Part shown: one piece after another, positions 1 to 6,218 of the stretch
How the letters are laid out: every line of letters starts with the position of its first letter
Position numbering within the stretch: position 1 is the first letter of the stretch
NCBI RefSeq assembly: GCF_000502955.1
Contig: NZ_AYWO01000012.1
Location: 45,588-78,528, forward strand
DNA: 32,941 nt
From: Mesorhizobium sp. LNHC252B00
Lineage (GTDB): Bacteria; Pseudomonadota; Alphaproteobacteria; Rhizobiales; Rhizobiaceae
Direction: 5' to 3'
Notes under the pieces: generated by a model
What the model saw: the letters and a program-made list of their open reading frames with translations, nothing else
The model's database searches: none
Told to the model about the DNA's origin: nothing
Made by a program: the position numbers and the translations under genes

Positions 1-369
1 AATGCCGAGGCGGCAAGGCTCTCCGGCCTGCGCGTCGACCGCATCCTGGTCTCGGTCTATGTCATCGTCGGCTTCTTCGCCGGGCTCGCCGCCTTCGTGC
101 TGTCGGCGCGGTTGAATTCATCGGAGGCGGTGGCTGGCATCGGCTACGAGTTGACTGTCATCTCGGCCGTCGTCATCGGCGGCACCTCGCTGTTCGGCGG
201 CATCGGCTCGGTCGGCGGTACGGTGGTCGGCGCGGCCCTGATCGGCGTGCTGCAGAACGGGCTGCAGTTCAACAACGTGTCGTCCTACACGCAAAGCATC
301 GTCATCGGCCTGATCCTGATCCTGGCGGTGGCGTTCGACCGGTGGCTGAAGTCGCGGGTGCGAAGGTGA
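1..369 (+). CDS. Sugar ABC transporter permease, C-terminal part (RbsC-like)
   Basis: This is the 3' end of an inner-membrane permease of the ribose/xylose/galactose ABC importer family (BPD_transp_2). The reading frame is open from base 1, so the 5' end lies outside the window. The visible 122 residues begin NAEAARLSGLRVDRI, the cytoplasmic coupling-loop region (family consensus is like 'N..AA.lSGi.v'), followed by hydrophobic helices. The segment VVIGGTSLFGGIGSVGGT is the strongly conserved family signature. The protein ends in a basic tail, RWLKSRVRR, as is usual. Its ATP-binding and periplasmic partners would be upstream, outside the window. The substrate cannot be deduced from this fragment. 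Family assignment is confident. Confidence 0.9.
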   Translation, partial: NAEAARLSGLRVDRILVSVYVIVGFFAGLAAFVLSARLNSSEAVAGIGYELTVISAVVIGGTSLFGGIGSVGGTVVGAALIGVLQNGLQFNNVSSYTQSIVIGLILILAVAFDRWLKSRVRR

Positions 370-398
370 GGCAACGAGGAGCGCTTAGCGCCGGTCCA

Positions 399-429
399 CC
401 CCCTCTGTCCTGCCGGACATCTCCCCCGC
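399..429. repeat. Short palindromic-type repeat, half copy
   Basis: These 31 bases are identical to 27841-27871 and belong to a dispersed repeat with the core CTGTCCTGCCGGACATCTCC. Only the left half is present here; the right half (GGGGGGAGATCGGCAG-like) is missing. It lies between the permease stop and the stop of the convergent gene at 431. Related copies are at 5041-5094 (diverged) and 32862-32921. Confidence 0.75.
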
Positions 430-430
430 G

Positions 431-805
431 CTATGCGAACCGCTTCTCAGCCTCGCATGCCCACAGAAGATGGCTGTAACGGCGGAAGTAGCGCGCCACC
501 AGACGCTGCTGTTTGGCTCGGATGAGGTCAGGCAGGCGCTGCTCCTGGCGCCAGCGCGGCAAGTTGCGCCAGCAGGCGATGAGGCGAACGGCATCCGTGA
601 TGGCTTCTTCAGCCGACAGTGCCGGGCCGAGCGCGGCCAGGAACAAGGTCTCCGAGTATTTCAGCTCGTCGATGACAGCCTTGCGCCTGATGTGATCCTG
701 GCGGGCGTACGCGATGCCATTGCGGCGGATCGCCTCGAAAGCTTCGAGCAGAGCTGGGCTGTCGCCGGCATAACCGCAGGCGCGGGCGAAATCGGCGGCG
801 TCCAT
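431..805 (-). CDS. Hypothetical protein, 124 aa
   Basis: Soluble protein of unknown function, probably all-helical, rich in Arg and Ala (for example RRNGIAYARQDHIRRK and LIRAKQQRLVARYFRRYSHL). I recognise no domain. The start is set at the ATG beginning MDAADFARACGY because GGGAG lies 5-6 bases upstream. The frame stays open for 23 more residues upstream but those are less likely to be translated. The gene is divergent from the one at 993. The intergenic region carries the 17-base element also found next to the S24 repressor, so regulation by that repressor is possible but inferred. The reading frame has the normal G/C-rich third positions of this genome. Confidence 0.6.
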   Translation of the reverse strand: MDAADFARACGYAGDSPALLEAFEAIRRNGIAYARQDHIRRKAVIDELKYSETLFLAALGPALSAEEAITDAVRLIACWRNLPRWRQEQRLPDLIRAKQQRLVARYFRRYSHLLWACEAEKRFA

Positions 806-862
806 TGTCACTCCCAGGACTAATGTGGCGGTGGGTTCGTGGCCCGACTCACATTTGCAAAG

Positions 863-890
863 AGACATAAGCATAACTCAAAAAATTATA
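863..890. promoter_or_regulatory. Candidate operator, copy 1 of shared 17-base element
   Basis: ATAAGCATAACTCAAAA at 867-883 is repeated exactly on the minus strand at 2774-2758, and the upstream AGA is also shared (20 of 21 positions). The region is AT-rich in a GC-rich genome. A TTATAG (885-890) could be the -10 box of the + strand gene at 993, which would place the element between -35 and -10. It contains the close direct repeats ATAA-GC-ATAA. The role is inferred from position; no protein binding can be seen. Confidence 0.45.
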
Positions 891-992
891 GAAGAAAAAC
901 TTTTATGGCTGTTTGAAAACTGCGACTCGACTCCCGGCGCAAAACACAGGAATATGCGAACAAATCAGGAACAAAAAAGGTGAGGAGGGGCG

Positions 993-1295
993 ATGGCATT
1001 GCCTGGCAGGGAACCAGTGATCGCGCATGTCGCCTCGATCTCGGTCGAGTGCGCCGATTGCGGCCGCAACAGATGGTGGCGGCCCGATCAGTTGAAGCGG
1101 TTCGGGGTGACGGGAAATACACCGCTGGCCGCATTGTCGGGCCGCATCGTCTGCTCGGCCTGCCGTGCCGACGGGCTGCCGGGGGCAACCGTCACGATCC
1201 AAGCGGCGTTCATCGACGAGCGTCAGCGGGTGCGCAGCGAAGCGCGGATGCTGAATGAGCGCGAGGTGCCGCTGGAGGGGTCGAGACGGGCTTGA
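993..1295 (+). CDS. Hypothetical zinc-ribbon-like protein, 100 aa
   Basis: Small protein of unknown function. Two CxxC pairs, ECADCG near residue 20 and VCSACR near residue 53, with an intervening strand-rich stretch, suggest a zinc ribbon or knuckle. RNRWWRPDQLKRFG between them is basic and aromatic. Start ATG is supported by GAGGAGGGG about 3-9 bases upstream. It is preceded by an AT-rich promoter region holding copy 1 of the shared element. It converges on the ParE toxin gene 11 bases downstream. A nucleic-acid-binding role is plausible but inferred only from the Cys pairs. Confidence 0.65.
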   Translation: MALPGREPVIAHVASISVECADCGRNRWWRPDQLKRFGVTGNTPLAALSGRIVCSACRADGLPGATVTIQAAFIDERQRVRSEARMLNEREVPLEGSRRA

Positions 1296-1306
1296 TGAGG
1301 TGGCCG

Positions 1307-1618
1307 TCAGAAGGCGTCGTCTTCGTCGGAGAGGATGACGTCTCGCCCGCCGTGAAAGATTCGAACGATCGTCACGGTCTTGTCTTTGATGGTGAATGCG
1401 ATCGTCGCCCGCCTGCGATAGCCCACGGTGCGGAGGCCTGGCCTGACATCATCATGGCGCGTCCCGCGTTCGGGAAAAGTATCAAAGTCCGAACAGTAAT
1501 CGATGAGGCGATCGACATAGGCTCGCGCAATTCGTTCGCCAGCCTGTGGAACCAGATAGATCAGCAAATCCAGCAGGTCTTTTTCTGCGGCCTCACTGAA
1601 GACGACCCTGTGCGTCAC
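1307..1618 (-). CDS. parE: ParE/RelE-family toxin
   Basis: Toxin of a type II toxin-antitoxin module, 103 aa, the usual size. N-terminal VVFSEAAEKDLLDLLIYL matches the ParE opening helix pair. The C-terminal strands RTVGYRRRATIAFTI and VTIVRIFHGGRDV carry the conserved 'RI.HG.RD' motif of ParE/RelE toxins. ParE proteins usually poison DNA gyrase whereas RelE proteins cut mRNA on ribosomes; pairing with a ParD-type antitoxin favours the ParE type, but the target is inferred. The start overlaps the antitoxin stop by four bases, consistent with translational coupling. No sign of truncation. Confidence 0.88.
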   Translation of the reverse strand: MTHRVVFSEAAEKDLLDLLIYLVPQAGERIARAYVDRLIDYCSDFDTFPERGTRHDDVRPGLRTVGYRRRATIAFTIKDKTVTIVRIFHGGRDVILSDEDDAF

Positions 1619-1905
1619 GCTTGGCGTGAACGCTTGCCCGCCAGTGCATCAATGCGGTTGTGAAGTCGCTTGCGTACTTCCTCGAGAGGTGAGACGAGCG
1701 AAGGATCCTTCTGAAGCGCATCCATTGTTGGCGCAACCTCTTCCCGCAGCCAGCGATCGACCGCTGCGTCGCGTGCGGCAAGCGTTCTCAAGCCATCGCG
1801 GATGACTTCGCTTTCGGTGGCGTACTCGCCGGATGAAACCTTGTCCTTCACCATCTGCGCCATCTCAAGCGGCAAGGTAATGGTCAGTGGCTGGGTGGTG
1901 CGCAT
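1615..1905 (-). CDS. parD: ParD-like ribbon-helix-helix antitoxin
   Basis: Antitoxin of the ParDE module, 96 aa. N-terminal QPLTITLPLEMAQMV is the DNA-binding beta strand and first helix of a ribbon-helix-helix protein, followed by SGEYATESEVIRDGLRTL, the typical second helix of ParD. The C-terminal half is a charged helix that normally wraps the toxin. Two ATG codons lie six bases apart; the second (MRTTQPL) is chosen because AGGGGA then sits six bases upstream, whereas it abuts the first ATG. The perfect palindrome 26 bases upstream is the likely autoregulatory operator. Confidence 0.88.
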   Translation of the reverse strand: MRTTQPLTITLPLEMAQMVKDKVSSGEYATESEVIRDGLRTLAARDAAVDRWLREEVAPTMDALQKDPSLVSPLEEVRKRLHNRIDALAGKRSRQA

Positions 1906-1930
1906 TGTCATTCCCCTGGGCAAATGGGAT

Positions 1931-1951
1931 GCGTATGACTTAATCATACGC
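1931..1951. promoter_or_regulatory. Palindromic operator of parDE
   Basis: GCGTATGA (1931-1938) and TCATACGC (1944-1951) form a perfect 8-bp inverted repeat around CTTAA. It lies just upstream of parD on its strand, where ParD/ParDE complexes bind and repress their own promoter. Binding itself is inferred from the family. Confidence 0.6.
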
Positions 1952-2003
1952 TGTTGCGCAAGCCGCGGCCAGTGGAATGATGGCACTTGGGCGCGATGAA
2001 TCC

Positions 2004-2708
2004 TCAATACCCCAGCAATTCCTTCAGCGGAATCACGCGCCAGACATGTTTTATGGCGTAGCGGTCGAAGGTTAGCGTCTTCGGCGGATTGTATTGCTCG
2101 ACGACCAGCTCGGCTGCGGTGCGCTTGACCAGCTTCTTGATGAAGGCCTTGCCGTTGCGCTCGTTTTCTTCTGGAAACGTCTCGATCACGACGTGGTCGC
2201 CCGGCACGGCGTCGCGGCCGCCGCAATAGATCAGGTCGCCGGGCTCGTAGCGCGGCACCATGGAATCGCTCAGCACGTGCAGCGCGAATACTTTTGGCAC
2301 GTTGCGGACGCCCGGCGGGCGCTGGACATAGCCCGCCGGCTCGCCGTTGAAGGTGAAATCGCCATCGTCGCCGCCGACGGCCGCGCCCAGCACCTCGATA
2401 TCCATCGACCCGGCAGGCAGGGGGGCGGCATCGGTGACGATCTCGGCGTCGGCGACCGGGCCGGCATCGTCGAGGAAGACGACCTGCCCTTGGCCCAGTG
2501 CCACCGGGTCGACGCGCAGGAAGGCGGCGGTCTTCAAGAGGTTCTCGGTCTTGGGCAGGTTGCGGCCGGTTTCCCAGTTGCCGACGGCGGCGACATCGGT
2601 GTCGTTGTGCTCGGCGATGTGGCGCATGACCAGGCCGCGCTGCTTGCGCGCCTTGCGGATAGCCGCCCCGACCTTGATCGACAATTCCGTTTTAGCCATG
2701 ACACCCAT
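2004..2708 (-). CDS. XRE-family HTH / S24 peptidase repressor
   Basis: Phage-CI/C2-type transcriptional repressor, 234 aa. The N-terminal helix-turn-helix (about residues 10-70) includes RKARKQRGLVMRHIAEHN and AVGNWETGRNLPKTENL. The C-terminal LexA-like S24 domain includes GDFTFNGEPAGYVQRPPGV, then SDSMVPRYEPGDLIYCG with the nucleophile Ser near residue 148, and FIKKLVKR with the catalytic Lys near 190. Such proteins lose repression by self-cleavage or by ligand change under stress. Alternative start at 2699 (MAKTEL). The upstream region holds copy 2 of the shared 17-base element, so autoregulation is likely. No phage structural genes are nearby, so it may be a domesticated regulator. Confidence 0.85.
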   Translation of the reverse strand: MGVMAKTELSIKVGAAIRKARKQRGLVMRHIAEHNDTDVAAVGNWETGRNLPKTENLLKTAAFLRVDPVALGQGQVVFLDDAGPVADAEIVTDAAPLPAGSMDIEVLGAAVGGDDGDFTFNGEPAGYVQRPPGVRNVPKVFALHVLSDSMVPRYEPGDLIYCGGRDAVPGDHVVIETFPEENERNGKAFIKKLVKRTAAELVVEQYNPPKTLTFDRYAIKHVWRVIPLKELLGY

Positions 2709-2751
2709 GTGAGCGATGAAAGCGGCTCTCGTCTATGAAAGAATGGCTTGC

Positions 2752-2778
2752 ATTATGTTTTGAGTTATGCTTATATCT
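2752..2778. promoter_or_regulatory. Candidate operator, copy 2 of shared 17-base element
   Basis: The minus strand at 2774-2758 reads ATAAGCATAACTCAAAA, identical to 867-883. Downstream on that strand CATAAT (2757-2752) could be the -10 box of the repressor gene, with the ATG about 45 bases further. The element would then occupy the spacer of the repressor's own promoter. It also lies just upstream of the divergent small gene at 2783. Confidence 0.45.
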
Positions 2779-2782
2779 GGTG

Positions 2783-3193
2783 ATGCAAAACCTGTCCAGC
2801 TTTCATGGCGCCGAGGCGCCTGACTCCCATGGGGCGCATCCGGCGACTGTCGCCGGCACCCTTCCGTTCCGGCCGTCCTCCTCCCCGGCCGGGGCGAAGC
2901 CCGAGGTCCGGTGCTCCAAGGCACCAGCCCCGGGTCCGGTCGGCCCGTCAACGGCGACCGGAACGGCCGGAGCCGCCGCTCCCCGCGGCTCCGGCCCCCA
3001 ATTCGACCGGCATGGCGCCGGCCCGATGTCTTCGGGTCCATCTGGCCGATCCTACATCCGCACCGAAGACGGCACCGTCATCCTTTGCGACAGGGCGATC
3101 GGCAGGGCGGTTTCGGCCCCCGACAGAAAGACGGCGGAGGCCCGGCTTTCGCGCCTCGTCGAAGCGGCCGGACAGCGAACCCGGTCCGGCTGA
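2783..3193 (+). CDS. Hypothetical protein, about 136 aa
   Basis: Unrecognised protein. The first 85 residues are Pro/Ala/Gly/Ser-rich and probably disordered. The C-terminal part, SYIRTEDGTVILCDRAIGRA followed by a charged helix, looks folded. Third codon positions are mainly G or C, as in neighbouring genes, which supports coding. The start is uncertain: ATG 2783 has only a weak ribosome-binding site, ATG 2735 would include the shared element in the coding region, and ATG 3026 would leave only the folded tail. It is divergent from the S24 repressor. Function unknown. Confidence 0.4.
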   Translation: MQNLSSFHGAEAPDSHGAHPATVAGTLPFRPSSSPAGAKPEVRCSKAPAPGPVGPSTATGTAGAAAPRGSGPQFDRHGAGPMSSGPSGRSYIRTEDGTVILCDRAIGRAVSAPDRKTAEARLSRLVEAAGQRTRSG

Positions 3194-3312
3194 GCCGGCG
3201 GCGCAAGCCGGGCGTCGAACCACACAACCCTGAGTGCGGCCCAATGGGCCCAAACCCTGACGCTTGCCTGGCGGCGCGTGGCCGAAGGCAGAACTTTGGA
3301 TGGAGTCTGGAA

Positions 3313-4020
3313 ATGGCAAGTTACACCGAGGCGGAATTGCAGGAGATTGCCCGCTGGCTGGAGGCCGGGCTTTCCGCTTCGAGGATCGCCGCCGCTTTCA
3401 GCGCGCTGCGCGGCAGTGCGGTATCGCGCGATGCCATTGTCGGCATCGTGCACCGCAACGCCATGCTGGGCGCGATCGGCTTTGGCAATGGCAAAGGGCT
3501 GCCGGTCGGAGCCAAGCAGGCCGTGGGCAAGCACGCTGGAAGCAAGCTGGCGAGCACAATGCCGACGCACGGCAAAGAGAGCTCCAGGCCGGTCGCCGGC
3601 ACGGTCGACGCCGCGAACGCCGCCAATGGGACCGGCATGCGTAAGGCGGCCGCCACGCGCGACACTTCGCCTGGCTGGCTGCCGCCGCGCCTGGTGGTGC
3701 CCGAGGCGGATGTGCTGATCGCCGACGGCCAGACCTATCGTTTCACCGTGCCGGTGCCGCCGCCTGCACCCGTGGGCCGCCAGCCGCATGGCGTGGCGAT
3801 GCGCTTCATCGACTGCCTGTTCTCCCGCTGCCGCGCGCCGCTGGACCTGACGGTGGAAGAGGATACCGACATTTCCATTGCTGAAGAGGGGGATGCGCCC
3901 GGCGACCGGCCAGGCGCCGACATGCTGTGCTGCGGCATGCGGACCAGTGCGCTGAAGAGCTACTGCACCTATCACCAGACGCGCTTCCGCCGCAGGGTTT
4001 TCGCGGTGGAGGCGGGGTGA
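3313..4020 (+). CDS. GcrA-like cell cycle regulator paralogue
   Basis: Member of the GcrA family, which in Alphaproteobacteria acts with sigma-70 at promoters carrying CcrM-methylated GANTC sites. The N-terminal SYTEAELQEIARWLEAGLSA plus RDAIVGIVHRN (residues about 3-53) is a divergent form of the GcrA helix-turn-helix. The Cys-rich C-terminus, RFIDCLFSRCRAPL then LCCGMRTSALKSYCTYHQ, matches the GcrA tail that ends 'CG....SYC..H'. At 235 aa it is longer than usual GcrA (about 170 aa) because of a long low-complexity linker (about 60-160). Start ATG has GGAG nine bases upstream. It is likely a paralogue rather than the housekeeping gcrA, and its targets are unknown. Confidence 0.75.
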   Translation: MASYTEAELQEIARWLEAGLSASRIAAAFSALRGSAVSRDAIVGIVHRNAMLGAIGFGNGKGLPVGAKQAVGKHAGSKLASTMPTHGKESSRPVAGTVDAANAANGTGMRKAAATRDTSPGWLPPRLVVPEADVLIADGQTYRFTVPVPPPAPVGRQPHGVAMRFIDCLFSRCRAPLDLTVEEDTDISIAEEGDAPGDRPGADMLCCGMRTSALKSYCTYHQTRFRRRVFAVEAG

Positions 4021-4029
4021 GAGAAAGCG

Positions 4030-4190
4030 TCCCTTCTTCCCGTTCGCGGGGCGAAGGTGCCGGCAGGCGGATGAGGGTCAGCACTCAAGTGGAAAGCAGA
4101 TATGAACTTCAAGCATCCGACCGAAGCGCCGCCCCTCATTGCCCTGCCGGGCACTTCTCCTCGTAAACGGGGAGAAAGAAGCCTCTTCGC
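4030..4190. repeat. Two inverted copies of a Mesorhizobium-type intergenic repeat
   Basis: The left copy (about 4036-4082) reads CTTCTTCCCGTTCGCGGGGC then GGTGCCGGCAGGCGGATGAG. The right copy (about 4124-4188) is the same element on the other strand, with CCCTCATTGCCCTGCCGGGC and CTCGTAAACGGGGAGAAAG. They flank about 40 unique bases and lie between the convergent GcrA-like and DUF982 genes. Each copy has an internal stem of the CCCGTT-CGGGG type. They may act as a bidirectional terminator or a large cruciform. Confidence 0.6.
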
Positions 4191-4191
4191 T

Positions 4192-4500
4192 CTATTTCGG
4201 CGCCTGCCGGCCCTGCTTGGGCATGTGGCTTTGCATGGTTTTGGCCTCGGGCGTCATGGTCGAGCCGCCATCGGCCACCAGAATATTGGCCACCCGGGCA
4301 AAGCCGGTGAACACTTTCATGGCATCGGCTTCAGAAATCTGCGCGGCGATTGCAGCACTGCAGGCGTTAAGCGCGCTGCGGTAGACATGGCCGCGCCGCT
4401 CAAGCGGCCAGCGCTGCAGAAAATCGGCGGCTTCGCTGACGCTGTCGATCTCTTCGATATCTCCGTTCATTCGCACCTTAAGCGGCACTCCGGTCTTCAT
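4192..4500 (-). CDS. DUF982 family protein
   Basis: Small protein of the rhizobial DUF982 family, function unknown. Family signature: beta strand VPLKVRMNGDIEEIDSV, then the helix SEAADFLQRWPLERRGHVYR and a second helix SALNACSAAIAAQ, ending FTGFARVANIL. ATG 4500 is used; a GTG at 4518 in frame would add six residues. 102 aa is typical length. It is paralogous to the next gene upstream on the same strand (4609-4890), 108 bases away, so this is a tandem pair, probably co-transcribed. Confidence 0.75.
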   Translation of the reverse strand: MKTGVPLKVRMNGDIEEIDSVSEAADFLQRWPLERRGHVYRSALNACSAAIAAQISEADAMKVFTGFARVANILVADGGSTMTPEAKTMQSHMPKQGRQAPK

Positions 4501-4608
4501 GGTACCCACGGCGTTCACCTTCGCTTTGCGCGCGGCTTCACTTACCGCTCCACTAAACGCGCCGTGCGGGCGGGCGGTTGCATCAATTCTCCGGTCAGCG
4601 CGCGCCTT

Positions 4609-4890
4609 TCAGGGACTGACCACCGCGTCCAGCCAGTCGCGGGCGCGGCTTTTCGGCTTGGCCACCAATATGTTCTGTTGCCTGGCTGCCTTGGTCAGAG
4701 CCTCGAAGGCGATGCGCTGGCTGCAGGTACCATCGACGGCGAGCGCAACCAGCCGGGCCGCCTCGACATAGACCGGCGAAGTCTTGTCGGGCCATTGCTG
4801 CTTGAGCGCCCCGGCTGCCTCGGCCACCGACCCGACCAGCATGGTTCTGTTGTCGCAAAAGCGCAGGGTTATCGGCACGAAAGCTGTCAT
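4609..4890 (-). CDS. DUF982 family protein, second copy
   Basis: Second DUF982 protein, 93 aa, with the same order of elements: PITLRFCDNRTMLVGSV, AEAAGALKQQWPDKTSPVYV, ARLVALAVDG and ALTKAARQQNILV. Divergent from the first copy but aligns along its whole length. The start MTAFVPI is chosen because GGGAG is then eight bases upstream; ATG 4896 would be only two bases from it. Function unknown; the family is often multicopy in rhizobia. Confidence 0.75.
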   Translation of the reverse strand: MTAFVPITLRFCDNRTMLVGSVAEAAGALKQQWPDKTSPVYVEAARLVALAVDGTCSQRIAFEALTKAARQQNILVAKPKSRARDWLDAVVSP

Positions 4891-5154
4891 CGACATGTCT
4901 CCCGTAGACGCCGCATAACGTCGAAAATTCGCGCTGGTTCCATCACACCGAATGCCGGCACAGCTGGGCAGGTGCTGCGATGAGTCGAACGTTTCTCGGA
5001 TCTCGCCAATCGTCAGCGTCGTGGGAAAGGCGGCGAGGACGAAGCTGCCAGTCCCCTTCCGCGTGGGGAGAGATGGCCGGCACGCCAGAGGAGGCGCGAA
5101 GGATCGCCACCATGCCAGCTCCCGCACACCCACACCCAAGCGAGGACCCTACCC
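4891..5154. other. Divergent intergenic region with a degenerate repeat
   Basis: The region separates the DUF982 pair (minus) from the DUF6456-like gene (plus). 5041-5094 is a diverged reverse-oriented copy of the palindromic repeat seen at 27841 and 32862 (GAAGCTGCCAG, then GGAGAGATGGCCGGCACGCC). No coding sequence is convincing here. Confidence 0.5.
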
Positions 5155-5757
5155 ATGCCCAGGAAAACCAAACCCGCCAAACCCCAAGCGCCCAAACTGC
5201 CGAAGGGCGAGGCCGAGCAGGTGCGCATCCGGCGCGAGATCGGCCATGATTTCGCACTGAAGGACGACGCCTTCGGCCGCAAGCGGCTGACCGCCGGCAC
5301 GCGGGAGGCTGCCCGCGTCTACGAGGTGTCGAACGACGGCTTCACCGCCACCGGCGGCATCGTGCGGGTGGGCACTATCGATCCGCTGCTGGGCATCACC
5401 TCGCTGTCGAGCCAGCAGCGCGAAGCCGGCCTGCGCTACCGTCAGGATTTTCGCTGCAGCCAGCAGGCCAGCGTCAAGCCGATGCGCTGGAGCGAGCGCG
5501 TCGACGGCGGCCGCCACGGCGGCGGAATCGTCGATAGCGTGCTGGACGCAGGCCGCGCCCACGCCGCCGCTACCAGGGCGCTGGGCCATTGGGAAGTGGC
5601 CGCCGTGGTGCGACGAGTCTGCTGCGCGGGCGGGTCGATCAAGGGCGTGGCCGAGCAGACGGGGGAGGATAGGGATGTGGTGACAAAGATGTTGAAGGTG
5701 GGGCTGGATTTACTGGCGGTGCATTATGGAATGATGATCGGGAGGCGGATGGGCTGA
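5155..5757 (+). CDS. DUF6456-like protein
   Basis: 200 aa, soluble. The C-terminal half fits the alphaproteobacterial DUF6456 pattern: REAGLRYRQDFRCSQQ, then an Arg/Gly-rich loop (WSERVDGGRHGGG), AALGH-type helix ATRALGHWEVAAVVRRVCC, and a final helix-turn-helix-like segment with VVTKMLKVGLDLLAVHYG. The N-terminus is a basic, Pro/Lys-rich tail (PRKTKPAKPQAPKLPKGE). Families of this shape are suspected DNA-binding proteins, but function is not established. RBS GCGAGGA lies nine bases before the ATG. Confidence 0.6.
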   Translation: MPRKTKPAKPQAPKLPKGEAEQVRIRREIGHDFALKDDAFGRKRLTAGTREAARVYEVSNDGFTATGGIVRVGTIDPLLGITSLSSQQREAGLRYRQDFRCSQQASVKPMRWSERVDGGRHGGGIVDSVLDAGRAHAAATRALGHWEVAAVVRRVCCAGGSIKGVAEQTGEDRDVVTKMLKVGLDLLAVHYGMMIGRRMG

Positions 5758-5770
5758 GAGACGGCGCACT

Positions 5771-5797
5771 GATCCGGCCGGCAATGCCGGTCGGATC
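5771..5797. terminator. Bidirectional terminator-like hairpin
   Basis: GATCCGGCCGGC (5771-5782) pairs with GCCGGTCGGATC (5786-5797) with one mismatch across a three-base loop. It lies between two convergent genes (stops at 5757 and 5812). No T-run follows, so intrinsic termination is inferred from position and stem strength only. Confidence 0.5.
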
Positions 5798-5811
5798 TGT
5801 CAACATCAGGG

Positions 5812-6144
5812 TTATCGGCAGATGCGAATCTCTTCGATGATCCTGTGATGGTGGCGCCAGTGCCTCACCACTTCGATGTGGCAACGGTGGAAATAACGGT
5901 GGTGCCGGTGGAAATAAAGCGGCCTGTAGCCGTTGTCGTAGTCGTCATAGGGGCTGTAGACGTAGCGCGGGCTGTAGACGTAGCGGCCGCCATAGGCCCC
6001 ATAACCATCGTAATAGTCGTTGCCGTAATAGTCGTTGTAGCCGGCGCCAATGCCGATAAAGACATGACTGCGGGCATCAGCGGGGGCGATCATCGCCGCC
6101 GCGGAAGCAATGGCGATAACCGAAACAAGCAGGAGCTTCTTCAT
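5812..6144 (-). CDS. Small secreted His/Tyr-rich protein
   Basis: 110 aa with a clear Sec signal peptide: MKKLLLVSVIAIASAAAMIA, cleavage likely after ADA near residue 24. The mature part begins with Gly/Tyr/Asp-rich sequence (YNDYYGNDYYDGYG) and two YVYSP repeats, then a His-rich C-terminus (FHRHHRYFHRCH and HWRHHHR). It ends with two Cys (CH and ICR) that could form a disulfide. Strong RBS GAGGAGG precedes the ATG. Likely periplasmic or surface exposed; the His clusters could bind metal, but that is inference. No named family recognised. Confidence 0.75.
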   Translation of the reverse strand: MKKLLLVSVIAIASAAAMIAPADARSHVFIGIGAGYNDYYGNDYYDGYGAYGGRYVYSPRYVYSPYDDYDNGYRPLYFHRHHRYFHRCHIEVVRHWRHHHRIIEEIRICR

Positions 6145-6218
6145 AGCTGCCTCCTCTTCAAGGTTGACCTAATATAACCCCCGAGACGCGGCAGCGTTCC
6201 ATGGATTCGTCTCACCCC

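Noticed and set aside
2004..2708. S24 repressor taken as evidence for a prophage
   Set aside because: No integrase, capsid, terminase or tail gene is nearby; such repressors also occur as stand-alone regulators.
4102..4983. 293-codon + strand frame opposite the DUF982 pair
   Set aside because: It crosses a repeat and the gap between two genes; the minus-strand frames show the DUF982 pattern with RBS sites.
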